A DNA stretch of 14,906 nt, taken from Candidatus Bathyarchaeota archaeon. Its GTDB lineage: Archaea; Thermoproteota; Bathyarchaeia; Bathyarchaeales; Bathycorpusculaceae. Below are positions 1-5,802 of this stretch, in pieces. The notes below the pieces were generated by a model, which saw only the letters and a program-made list of their open reading frames with translations, ran no database searches and had not been told where the DNA came from. The DNA is taken from NCBI GenBank assembly GCA_003601875.1, contig PIYF01000003.1, positions 1-14,906 of the forward strand, given 5' to 3'. The translations under genes were made by a program, and so were the position numbers. Numbering within the stretch: the first letter of the stretch is position 1; each line of letters opens with the position of its first letter.

Positions 1-264
1 ATGGTTTTTGATGCTAAAGTTGAACTTGACGCAGCCCGTTTAAAAACAGCTTTAGCTTCCTTCATTCTTCTGAAAAACTGGAATAGCCGTGTTAAATGTT
101 TTGTTGTTTACGTGAATAGAGAACTTAATGATGTTCTTTTAAATTTAACAAAAAGCTGGATTGACGGATTTTTCAGCTTTAATGACGAAAGAGATGAAAC
201 TGAAATTTTTCTTAAAAAAGTTAGAGAATCGTTAGCTGCTTTAAAGAATGACGTCTCTCATTAA
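1..264 (+). CDS. C-terminal part of an unidentified protein (probably 5'-truncated by the window edge)
   Basis: An open frame runs from the first base to a TAA at 262-264. The window happens to begin with ATG, but no upstream sequence is available to show a ribosome binding site, so this is most likely the tail of a longer gene. The visible 87 residues are a mixed alpha/beta sequence. They contain a hydrophobic strand (around residues 33-38, CFVVYV), a helix with LLNLTKSWID (46-55) and an acidic C-terminal helix. There is no signal peptide or membrane segment. I do not recognise the family. The last 24 bases overlap the 3' end of the convergent SDR gene at 241-1263, in the opposite orientation. 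Coding status is supported by amino-acid composition like that of its neighbours; function is unknown. Confidence 0.6.
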   Translation: MVFDAKVELDAARLKTALASFILLKNWNSRVKCFVVYVNRELNDVLLNLTKSWIDGFFSFNDERDETEIFLKKVRESLAALKNDVSH

Positions 265-1263
265 AACTTCCTTTAAGAGTTTATGCGTTTCTAGTAGATG
301 CTTATACCATTCAACGGTTCTCGTTTTTATTGTATCTTCAACCTTTCCATTTTTTAATGCTTCATAAACCTCCATTATTCCATCTTTAGGTGTATACTTT
401 GGTTTAAAATCCAACATGCTCTTAATTTTGTTAAAGCTCACGCGATATGAACGTTTATCAGGGCTTCCATACCATTCTATTTCAACTGGAATTTCCAAAG
501 TGTCCTTTATCATTTTTGCAAGCTGAAAAATCTGTAGGTTCTGCTCATCTGACCCTACATTGAAGATTTGTCCGTTAACTTTCTCCTTGGGGCTTTCCAT
601 AACTGTTATGAAAGCTCTTGAGGTGTCTTTCACATGGACGAAAGGTCTCCATTGAGTTCCATCACGCATAACTGGGATTTTTCCATGTTTGAATGCTCCC
701 AAAACCATCCCATTTATAGCTAGGTCAAATCTCATTCTAGGAGATAAACCATAAACTGTTGCTTGCCTTAAAACAGTAACCGTGAACTTTTCGTCAGCAA
801 GAGGTAGAATGTCCCTTTCAGCAAGCATATTACATTTTGCATAGGTTGTTAAAGGGTTAAGAGGTGATCTCTCATCTAAAAGAATTTTTTCTCTGAAACC
901 GTAAACACTGCAAGAGGAAGCTAAAACGTATCTTTCAACACCGTACTCCTTACTAAGCTTTGCCACTCGAAGTCTTCCCAAATAATTTATGTCGTAGGTT
1001 TTCGCCGGATCAAGTTCCCCTGACGGATCGTTTGACAAGGCGGCTAAATCAAAAACAGCGTGAACATCCTTTAAAATTTCCGGGTTAAACCAGCGAACAT
1101 CATCTTTAATGATTTCAAGGTTTGGGTTTGAAATTACATTTTTTAACGTTTCTTTTCCAAAGAAGAATCTGTCTAAGCATTTAACTTTGTATCCTTTTTC
1201 AAGAAGCAGTTGAATCATAACAGAACCTATGTAACCAGCTCCACCAGTCACTAAAACCTTCAA
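241..1263 (-). CDS. NAD-dependent epimerase/dehydratase (extended SDR family), nucleotide-sugar type
   Basis: This 340-residue cytosolic protein has the length and order of an extended short-chain dehydrogenase/reductase acting on nucleotide sugars. The N terminus carries the Rossmann motif GGAGYIG (7-13), and Asp31 at the end of strand 2 indicates preference for NAD(H). LAALSND (73-79) and SSCSVYG (116-122) follow, and the substrate-side region includes RQATVYGLSPRMRFD and the WRPFVHVKD motif. The usual catalytic Tyr-x3-Lys reads Tyr141-Ala-Lys-Cys-Asn145, so the Lys position is Asn. It lacks the Thr-Asp-Glu triplet of RmlB-type 4,6-dehydratases, so I call it an epimerase-like SDR rather than RmlB. 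The start is TTG at 1263, preceded by AGGTG with a five-base spacer. That ribosome binding site overlaps the stop of the upstream cupin gene (8-base gap), so the two are probably co-translated. The exact sugar substrate cannot be read from sequence. Confidence 0.85.
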   Translation of the reverse strand: MKVLVTGGAGYIGSVMIQLLLEKGYKVKCLDRFFFGKETLKNVISNPNLEIIKDDVRWFNPEILKDVHAVFDLAALSNDPSGELDPAKTYDINYLGRLRVAKLSKEYGVERYVLASSCSVYGFREKILLDERSPLNPLTTYAKCNMLAERDILPLADEKFTVTVLRQATVYGLSPRMRFDLAINGMVLGAFKHGKIPVMRDGTQWRPFVHVKDTSRAFITVMESPKEKVNGQIFNVGSDEQNLQIFQLAKMIKDTLEIPVEIEWYGSPDKRSYRVSFNKIKSMLDFKPKYTPKDGIMEVYEALKNGKVEDTIKTRTVEWYKHLLETHKLLKEVLMRDVIL

Positions 1264-1271
1264 TTTTTCAC

Positions 1272-1748
1272 CTACTTATGAGGAGGTTTATTCCAATCAT
1301 AAGGTCTACCTGTTCTAGGGTCAATTATGGTTGGGTCGTTCCATGGACGTCTTTCCTCATCTGGATTATCATAATCGTAAAGTCTAGTGACAAAATATAA
1401 TGTTAATGATGGTTTATAACCAACAGTTTTTGTTCCATGCCAATAATGACCCGGAATCCTAACAACTTGCAATTTATGTTCACTGGATAATATTTCGTCC
1501 AACTGCCCTGTCTTCTCGTCATAAGCACAAATTCTCATTGCCCCTTCCAAAACGAGGAAGTAATCCACTTGGCCTCTAAGATGTCTATGCCACGCTCTGA
1601 TTACTCCTGGATAGCTATATGAAATGTTTGCTTGAACTATCCATTCATCTCCAAGAAAGTTTTTCCAGTCCTTTCTTAAAGCTTCAGCGAAGAACCCTCT
1701 CTCATCCGGAAATTTTTTCAACTCATAAATTCTTATTCCCTCTAACAT
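1272..1748 (-). CDS. RmlC-like cupin, dTDP-4-dehydrorhamnose 3,5-epimerase family
   Basis: A 158-residue single-domain cupin resembling dTDP-4-keto-6-deoxyhexose 3,5-epimerase. Family signs are FPDERGFF (13-20), VIRAWHRH (49-56), in which Arg51 and His54 occupy the positions of the RmlC substrate-binding Arg and catalytic His, and TRLYDYDNPDEERRPWNDP (121-139), which matches the region containing the RmlC catalytic Tyr and the conserved E..wnDP. It is about 20-25 residues shorter than typical RmlC, and the strand after the His motif (GQVDYFLVLEG) differs from the canonical GKLVRV segment. It therefore belongs to a divergent RmlC-like subgroup, and the precise substrate is uncertain. ATG at 1748 is preceded by GAGGTG at good spacing. 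It is the first gene of a leftward pair with the SDR epimerase. Confidence 0.8.
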   Translation of the reverse strand: MLEGIRIYELKKFPDERGFFAEALRKDWKNFLGDEWIVQANISYSYPGVIRAWHRHLRGQVDYFLVLEGAMRICAYDEKTGQLDEILSSEHKLQVVRIPGHYWHGTKTVGYKPSLTLYFVTRLYDYDNPDEERRPWNDPTIIDPRTGRPYDWNKPPHK

Positions 1749-1754
1749 TTCAAC

Positions 1755-1760
1755 ACCTCA
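1755..1760 (-). promoter_or_regulatory. Shine-Dalgarno sequence of the RmlC-like gene
   Basis: On the minus strand GAGGTG lies six bases before the ATG at 1748. This fixes the start of the cupin gene and shows it is not leaderless. Confidence 0.6.
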
Positions 1761-1783
1761 GCTTCTCATATATTCGCTTGGTA

Positions 1784-1794
1784 AATTATTAAAA
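1784..1794. promoter_or_regulatory. AT-rich TATA-like element in the divergent rml promoter
   Basis: The 69-base gap between the leftward RmlC-like gene and the rightward RmlD-like gene contains AATTATTAAAA. Read rightward, its centre lies about 28 bases before the ATG at 1818, which has no obvious ribosome binding site. That is the spacing expected of a TATA box driving a leaderless mRNA. Read leftward, it would place the transcript start near 1762, just upstream of the GAGGTG of the cupin gene. One AT-rich site could therefore serve both directions. No transcription data are available. Confidence 0.45.
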
Positions 1795-1817
1795 GATTCC
1801 CACATAATTCTAAACTT

Positions 1818-2732
1818 ATGAAGATATTAATAATTGGTGGGAGTGGACTTTTAGGCTATAAAACTGCTAAACTTGCAGTTAAACTTAACCATGACGTTTT
1901 CATAACCTATCTTTTAAGACCTATGAAAATTGAGGGTTCCACAGCTTTTAAACTTGATAAATGTGAGAGAGATTCTGTTTTTAGTCTTTTTGAAAAGGTG
2001 AAACCGGAAGTAGTTATAGATACAGCGGCTCTTCATAATGTTAACTATTGTGAGGCTCATAAGGATGAGGCTTGGAAAGTGAATGTGGAAGGAACTAGAA
2101 ATGTTGCTGAAGCTTGTAAGAAAATCAATGGGAAAATGATTTTTATATCTACAGATTACGTTTTTGATGGAAAGAAAGGCTTTTACAATGAAAATGATGA
2201 GCCTAACCCGCTTAACTATTATGGTAAAACAAAGCTTGAGGCTGAAAAAATTCTGCGAAGCCTAGAACTTGAATATTTAATTGCAAGGACAAGTGTAATT
2301 TATGGTTGGAACCCCAGCGAAATTTCAGGTTTAAAGTCAAGCTCTGGAAAATCCATGAACTTTGTTATTTGGACATTAAAGAAACTTAGAAATAAAGAGC
2401 CAGTGCAAATTGTAACAGACCAGTTTAGTTCTCCAACGTTAGCTGATAATCTCGCTGAGGTATTGCTGGTTATGGCTTCTTCAAATAAAAGTGGAGTTTA
2501 TCATACAGCTGGAAAAAGCTGCCTCAACCGTTACGAGTTCGCTTTAAAAATTGCTGAAATATTTAACCTTGATAAGAATTTAATAAAACCAACCACAAGC
2601 GATGTTTTTAAACAAGTTGCTGAAAGACCTAAACGTTGCTGTTTGGATGTGAATAAAGCGGAGAAAGATTTCGGAGTTAAATTTCTAACAGTAGAACAAG
2701 GATTACATGAAATGAAAAAACAGGAGCCATAA
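1818..2732 (+). CDS. rmlD: dTDP-4-dehydrorhamnose reductase (RmlD-like SDR)
   Basis: This 304-residue protein is of typical RmlD length. RmlD reduces the 4-keto group of dTDP-4-keto-L-rhamnose with NAD(P)H, the last step of dTDP-L-rhamnose synthesis, in the cytosol. Visible motifs in order: Rossmann GGSGLLG (7-13); DTAALHNVNYCE (68-79), which replaces the usual AAYTxVDxAE; VNVEGTRNVAEAC (88-100); ISTDYVFDG (110-118) with the catalytic Thr112; and Tyr135-Gly-Lys-Thr-Lys139 as the YxxxK pair. A C-terminal region with VTDQFSSPTLADNLAE matches the RmlD signature for substrate binding. ATG at 1818 probably starts a leaderless transcript. The RmlA-like gene begins 44 bases downstream on the same strand. 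Closely related SDR reductases act on other dTDP- or UDP-ketosugars, so the family is sure and the exact substrate is inferred from the neighbours. Confidence 0.85.
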   Translation: MKILIIGGSGLLGYKTAKLAVKLNHDVFITYLLRPMKIEGSTAFKLDKCERDSVFSLFEKVKPEVVIDTAALHNVNYCEAHKDEAWKVNVEGTRNVAEACKKINGKMIFISTDYVFDGKKGFYNENDEPNPLNYYGKTKLEAEKILRSLELEYLIARTSVIYGWNPSEISGLKSSSGKSMNFVIWTLKKLRNKEPVQIVTDQFSSPTLADNLAEVLLVMASSNKSGVYHTAGKSCLNRYEFALKIAEIFNLDKNLIKPTTSDVFKQVAERPKRCCLDVNKAEKDFGVKFLTVEQGLHEMKKQEP

Positions 2733-2776
2733 CAAAATTATTTAATATCAGCTTAAAATTTACTTGAAAGGGTTTA

Positions 2777-3853
2777 GTGTTGAAGGGAATAATTCTTCAC
2801 GGAGGACGTGGAACAAGACTGAGGCCATTAACGCATACGGGACCCAAACAACTGATACCAATAGCTAATAAACCAATATCCCAATACGTTTTGGAAAGCC
2901 TCCGAGATTCAGGGATAAAGGACATTGCTATAGTGTTAGGAAATATTTTCCCTGAAAAAGTGAAAGAGTATTATGGAGACGGAAGCAAGTTTAATGTGAA
3001 AATAACTTATATATATCAAGGTAAACCGTTAGGAATCGCCCACGCCATTGGTTTATGCAAAGAATTTGTTGGGAACGAAAAGTTTGTTGTTCATCTCGGA
3101 GACGATCTAATAAGGGGTGGAATAAAATCCTTTGTTGAAGAATTTGAAAAATCAGATTATGATGGTATGGTTTTACTCTGCAAAGTGACAAATCCTCAAC
3201 GTTTTGGAGTAGCTCAATTCGATAGTGAAGGAAAACTTGTTAAACTTGTTGAGAAACCTAAAAAACCGCCAAGCAATTACGCCCTTGTAGGAGTTTACTT
3301 CTTAACACCGTTCATTTTCCACATAATTGGAAAACTTAAGCCCTCTTGGCGTGGAGAACTTGAAATAACTGAAGCATTACAAAAACTTTTGAACAACGGA
3401 AAAAAACTACACTATAAATTTGTGAATGGGTGGTGGAAGGACACAGGGACTCCTGAAGATATTTTAGAATCAAATAGGTTGATTCTTGATGAATTAAAAC
3501 CTGAAGTTAAAGGGACAGTTGAAGATCTAAAATCCGTTCAAGGAAGAGTATCCATCGGTGCAAACTCAATCATAAAAAGAAGCGCGGTGGTTAGAGGTCC
3601 AGTTGTCATAGGAGAAAACAGCATTATAGAGTCTGAAGCATATGTTGGACCATACACAAGTATAGGAAATAATGTTGTAATTCGAAGTGGTGAAATAGAA
3701 AATTCAATAGTTATGGATAACTGTTACATTGAAGTTGAAGGAAGAATAACTGAAAGTTTAATTGGTCCTCATTCAACCATAGTTACAAATAGTAGAGACA
3801 AACCGAAGGGATACCGTTTCATAATAGGTGAAAAATCAAAGGTGTTTACTTAA
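2777..3853 (+). CDS. rmlA: Sugar-1-phosphate nucleotidylyltransferase, long RmlA/StrD type with left-handed beta-helix tail
   Basis: This 358-residue enzyme probably joins dTTP (or UTP) to glucose-1-phosphate to give an activated sugar. The nucleotidyltransferase domain (about 1-240) has the signature LHGGRGTRLRPLT (7-19) with Lys24 in TGPKQLIP, the metal-binding LGDD (107-110), GELEITEA (193-200) and WWKDTGTPED (219-228) with Asp222. Residues 255-335 are hexapeptide repeats (IGANSII, VRGPVVIGENSII, VGPYTSIGNNVVI), a left-handed beta-helix. Short bacterial RmlA lacks this domain; StrD-like and many archaeal enzymes have it. The start is GTG at 2777, with an AAAGGG four bases upstream; a TTG immediately after, at 2780, would also be served by that site. 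Nucleotide and sugar specificity are not proven. The gene ends one base before the convergent Ogg2 gene. Confidence 0.88.
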   Translation: MLKGIILHGGRGTRLRPLTHTGPKQLIPIANKPISQYVLESLRDSGIKDIAIVLGNIFPEKVKEYYGDGSKFNVKITYIYQGKPLGIAHAIGLCKEFVGNEKFVVHLGDDLIRGGIKSFVEEFEKSDYDGMVLLCKVTNPQRFGVAQFDSEGKLVKLVEKPKKPPSNYALVGVYFLTPFIFHIIGKLKPSWRGELEITEALQKLLNNGKKLHYKFVNGWWKDTGTPEDILESNRLILDELKPEVKGTVEDLKSVQGRVSIGANSIIKRSAVVRGPVVIGENSIIESEAYVGPYTSIGNNVVIRSGEIENSIVMDNCYIEVEGRITESLIGPHSTIVTNSRDKPKGYRFIIGEKSKVFT

Positions 3854-3854
3854 C

Positions 3855-4481
3855 TTATTTCAACACTTTTCCAGTTTCCATATACCATAAATACAAATCT
3901 AATTCAGCCAAGCTAAGCTTCATTTTCCTCGCAATATTCCTTAACACACCTTCAATTTCTAAATACTTCGTCTTTGTTAACGTTTTAGGCTTTTTTATAA
4001 TTCCATATCTACTTAAAATGTCAAGTATGTGAAAATCTATGATGGCGAAATCTTTAAAGCCTATATTCCTCAAAAAATGGCTTGCCTCCTTATATCCCAA
4101 TCCATCCACATTTTTAACAAGCCATTCCCTTAACTTCATTTCATTTTTAAAGGATTTCACTCTATCTTTCAGTGAATACGCATATTTTCTTGCTTTCACA
4201 ATGTATTCTGCTCTAACCCTTGGAAAACGATGTCCAAGCTTCTTCAACCTCTCCGTCAATTGAGATTCTGGCAATGTTAGAAATCCGTCACCAATTTCCA
4301 ACCAAATTTTAATTGCTTGCTGAGCTTTAAAATTCGCTGTTAAAATACAAAAGCAAAGCTCCTTAAATATTTCCTCATCAGTTTTGCAGCCAGTTTCTTC
4401 AAACTCTTTAATACGAGTCTTCACTAGGTCTCTTACAGCGCTTTCCTTAATCTTTTCAATGTCTTCTAACAATTTTTCCAT
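3855..4481 (-). CDS. ogg: 8-oxoguanine DNA glycosylase/AP lyase, archaeal Ogg2 family
   Basis: This 208-residue HhH-GPD protein is of the Ogg2 type, which removes 8-oxoguanine from DNA by base excision and nicks the abasic site through a lysine Schiff base. The helix-hairpin-helix reads VDGLGYKEASHFLRNIG (125-141) with catalytic Lys131, followed by the GPD-region Asp149 in AIIDFHILD (146-154). These correspond to Lys129/Asp147 described for the Methanocaldococcus enzyme. The protein ends exactly in Lys (residue 208), the C-terminal lysine that in Ogg2 enzymes contacts the oxidised base. There is no iron-sulfur cluster loop. ATG at 4481 is the only sensible start, and no strong ribosome binding site is visible. 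It converges with the RmlA gene with a one-base gap. The upstream neighbour on the same strand is tRNA-Gln, 164 bases away, with nothing recognisable in between. Confidence 0.9.
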   Translation of the reverse strand: MEKLLEDIEKIKESAVRDLVKTRIKEFEETGCKTDEEIFKELCFCILTANFKAQQAIKIWLEIGDGFLTLPESQLTERLKKLGHRFPRVRAEYIVKARKYAYSLKDRVKSFKNEMKLREWLVKNVDGLGYKEASHFLRNIGFKDFAIIDFHILDILSRYGIIKKPKTLTKTKYLEIEGVLRNIARKMKLSLAELDLYLWYMETGKVLK

Positions 4482-4645
4482 TGTTAAAAACCAAAATTAT
4501 AAGCGTAAAGTAAAATTAAAATTCTTTCTAGCCATCGTTAACGCGTTCAAAAGGGTGTAAAGGCTAAATTACAGCAAAAATTAACGTTCACACTAATACT
4601 TGTCTTCAAAAGAAACACGTAGGGCATGAAAGAAACAGAAAGTTC

Positions 4646-4721
4646 TGGTAGCCCGGGAGAGATTCGAACTCTCGTCAGGGGCTCCAGAGGCCCCCATGCT
4701 TGACCGCTACACCACCGGGCT
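4646..4721 (-). tRNA. tRNA-Gln (anticodon CUG) with encoded CCA
   Basis: On the minus strand the acceptor stem AGCCCGG pairs with CCGGGCT. The D arm (GTGT/GCAT with G-U pairs) has the loop AGCGGTCAA, the anticodon stem GGGGC/GCCCC holds the loop CTCTGGA with anticodon CTG, the variable region is TGAC, and the T arm is GAGAG-TTCGAAT-CTCTC. The 73-base tRNA body is 4649-4721, the discriminator is A, and 4646-4648 encode the 3' CCA. It reads CAG codons. No intron is present. Confidence 0.95.
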
Positions 4722-4761
4722 TCAAGTATTTTAAAATTTAGAATTAGATTTTAATTTTCTG

Positions 4762-4770
4762 TTATATAAA
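4762..4770 (-). promoter_or_regulatory. TATA box candidate for tRNA-Gln
   Basis: The minus strand reads TTTATATAA here, about 41-49 bases upstream of the tRNA 5' end. An archaeal TATA box at this place would start transcription near 4740, leaving a leader of roughly 15-20 bases for RNase P to remove. The rest of 4722-4811 is AT-rich and holds no gene that I can see. Confidence 0.45.
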
Positions 4771-4811
4771 ATTGAGAAAATTGTGAAAAAGAGTTTTTGT
4801 TTTGTTTAGGT

Positions 4812-5069
4812 TTACTCTTCTTTTTCTTCTATTTGTTTTCCGACAACTTCTGCTTCGGCGAATCTTCTGCTTATTCTTGTTATTTTTATTTTAACGTGGT
4901 CTCCTGGTTTCGTGTTTGGTATGAAGGTTACTAGTCCTTGTATTCTGGCTATTCCTTCTCCTCTTCTGCTTGTTTCTTGAACGTCAACTTCATATTCTTT
5001 TCCAAGTTCAACTGGTTTCGGTGAAAATTGTCTTCTTGTGAAGCCGCCGGAGTATTTTCTTCTTTCCAT
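4812..5069 (-). CDS. Small TRAM-domain RNA-binding protein
   Basis: An 85-residue protein with a short basic tail (about 1-18, Lys/Arg/Tyr/Gly-rich) followed by a TRAM domain from about residue 19 (LGKEYEVDV) to residue 74. The domain includes the diagnostic RRGEGIARIQG and FIPNTKPGD..KIKI segments and ends in an acidic tail. TRAM is an OB-like beta-barrel that binds RNA; stand-alone archaeal TRAM proteins have been described as RNA chaperones, notably in cold response. I place the start at ATG 5069. The frame is open to a GTG at 5078, but that GTG lies inside the GAGGTGA Shine-Dalgarno (5075-5081), which sits at ideal distance from the ATG. It is the last gene of a leftward trio behind the SSB gene and a second TRAM gene, and shares the G[ED]GIARIQG core with the latter. 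Confidence 0.88.
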   Translation of the reverse strand: MERRKYSGGFTRRQFSPKPVELGKEYEVDVQETSRRGEGIARIQGLVTFIPNTKPGDHVKIKITRISRRFAEAEVVGKQIEEKEE

Positions 5070-5074
5070 TCTGT

Positions 5075-5081
5075 TCACCTC
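5075..5081 (-). promoter_or_regulatory. Shine-Dalgarno sequence deciding the start of the distal TRAM gene
   Basis: GAGGTGA on the minus strand ends five bases before ATG 5069. The in-frame upstream GTG (5076-5078) is part of this site, so it is unlikely to be the initiation codon. Confidence 0.65.
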
Positions 5082-5090
5082 TGTTACATC

Positions 5091-5100
5091 TATAAATAAA
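5091..5100 (-). promoter_or_regulatory. Possible internal TATA box before the distal TRAM gene
   Basis: TTTATTTATA on the minus strand lies in the 47-base gap between the SSB stop and ATG 5069, centred about 26 bases before that ATG. It could give the distal TRAM gene its own transcript in addition to read-through from the SSB gene. The gap is AT-rich anyway, so this is weak. Confidence 0.3.
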
Positions 5101-5116
5101 CTGAATTTTCACTTGC

Positions 5117-5407
5117 TTATTCAACGGTTAGTTTTCCATATTTTCCAACGTTTAGCTGAATTTCTCCTCTAAAACTTGTGACGTAACCGTTTTCAACTTT
5201 AACTGTGTCATCCACGTTTACTTGACCTATCTGTTCATTCCATAAAGTGAGTTTTATTGTTCCTGTTTCATCACTGATAACTGCTGTTGCTACTCTGTGG
5301 GTTGTGTTTCTATATCTGGACACTACTTCACGTGGTTCAGATTTTTCCACAACTTTTGCTTCAACATTTACGTGTTTCATTCCGTTTCTCAATTCTTTTA
5401 TTTTCAT
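5117..5407 (-). CDS. ssb: Single-OB-fold single-stranded DNA-binding protein, Sulfolobus SSB type
   Basis: A 96-residue protein consisting of one OB fold. It matches the crenarchaeal SSB/SOSS-B-like family along its length: NGMKHVNVEAKVVEKSEPREV, then VISDETGTIKLTLW, then VKVENGYVTSFRGEIQLNVG. The aromatic ssDNA-stacking residues of Sulfolobus SSB (Trp56, Trp75, Phe79) appear here as Trp, Tyr and Phe (56, 75 and 79 in this numbering). The long acidic C-terminal tail of the Sulfolobus protein is missing; the protein stops just after the barrel. I start at ATG 5407. An ATG two codons upstream (5413) directly abuts GGAAGG (5414-5419), leaving no spacer, whereas 5407 is six bases from it. The gene begins 15 bases after the stop of the proximal TRAM gene, so they are surely co-transcribed. 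It probably protects or presents single-stranded nucleic acid; RNA binding is also possible given the TRAM neighbours. Confidence 0.88.
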   Translation of the reverse strand: MKIKELRNGMKHVNVEAKVVEKSEPREVVSRYRNTTHRVATAVISDETGTIKLTLWNEQIGQVNVDDTVKVENGYVTSFRGEIQLNVGKYGKLTVE

Positions 5408-5422
5408 TTTCATCCTTCCTTT

Positions 5423-5707
5423 TCAGTTTATTTTTTCCGCGACTGCAAATTTTCCCCCAACTCTCAGTATTTTAACCCTTATCCGTTCACCGATTTTGCT
5501 GTTTGGAACAAAAATTAAGTATCCTTGTATCCTAGCTATTCCGTCTCCTCTGCTTCCAATATCATCAATTAAAACTTCTAATTCTTGATTTTCTTTAACC
5601 GGCGCCATCTGAAAAAAGGGCTTGTTGGAACGGAACCTTCTTTTACTTCCATGTCTTCTCGGTTTTCTTTTCGCATTTTTTGTTTTTTCTGGGAGCCTTC
5701 TTGGCAT
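5423..5707 (-). CDS. TRAM-domain protein with very basic N-terminal tail
   Basis: A 94-residue protein. The first 30 residues carry 14 Lys/Arg and are probably a disordered nucleic-acid-binding tail. From about residue 41 it is a TRAM domain (ELEVLIDDIGSRGDGIARIQG, then IFVPNSKIGERIRVKILRVGG) that stops at the end of the barrel. It is a paralogue of the distal TRAM protein at 4812-5069, sharing G[ED]GIARIQG and the F[IV]PN[ST]K segment, but has a longer tail at the other end. ATG 5707 has only a weak AGGA about 12 bases upstream. An internal ATG at codon 34 would give a bare domain but has no ribosome binding site, so I keep the long form. It is first in the leftward TRAM-SSB-TRAM unit, which suggests a joint RNA/ssDNA-handling job. 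Confidence 0.85.
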   Translation of the reverse strand: MPRRLPEKTKNAKRKPRRHGSKRRFRSNKPFFQMAPVKENQELEVLIDDIGSRGDGIARIQGYLIFVPNSKIGERIRVKILRVGGKFAVAEKIN

Positions 5708-5730
5708 ATTCGATTTTCGTCCTGTCGCGG

Positions 5731-5782
5731 AGCCAACCCTTCCAAAAACTTAGTGTTTCAACACCAAGATTTTGGTTAGGCT
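5731..5782. repeat. Long imperfect inverted repeat (hairpin) between the PadR gene and the TRAM operon
   Basis: AGCC (5731-5734) pairs with GGCT (5779-5782). Inside lies a near-palindrome at 5742-5775: CCAAAA pairs with TTTTGG, CTT with AAG, and GTGT with ACAC around a four-base loop, with two single mismatches. On the minus strand the structure would sit in the 5' leader of the TRAM gene, ending about 24 bases before its ATG. It could be a leader structure, an operator or a processing site. It is not a tRNA, as no T-loop sequence is present. Confidence 0.5.
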
Positions 5783-5789
5783 GTTACTG

Positions 5790-5797
5790 CAAAAAAG
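5790..5797 (-). terminator. Possible oligo-T terminator after the PadR gene
   Basis: Six T residues on the minus strand (5791-5796) begin about seven bases after the PadR stop. Archaeal RNA polymerase often terminates at such T tracts. The run is short, so read-through into the TRAM operon remains possible. Confidence 0.3.
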
Positions 5798-5802
5798 TCT
5801 TC

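Noticed and set aside
241..1263. Calling this gene RmlB (dTDP-glucose 4,6-dehydratase) because its neighbours are RmlA/C/D-like
   Set aside because: The Thr-Asp-Glu motif of dehydratases is absent (SSCSVYG is present instead), and the remaining motifs fit epimerase-like SDRs.
4482..4645. A small gene or C/D-box guide RNA in the gap between Ogg2 and tRNA-Gln
   Set aside because: No credible start/stop with ribosome binding site and no paired C and D boxes were found; the stretch is AT-rich spacer with the Ogg2 promoter.
5247..5588. Several overlapping rightward ORFs rich in Phe, Ser and Leu opposite the SSB and TRAM genes
   Set aside because: They are antisense shadows of clearly recognisable OB-fold and TRAM genes, have low-complexity composition and no ribosome binding sites.
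5708..5802. A tRNA or other known structured RNA between the PadR and TRAM genes
   Set aside because: The inverted repeat has no T-loop, anticodon arm or C/D box motifs; I report it only as a hairpin.
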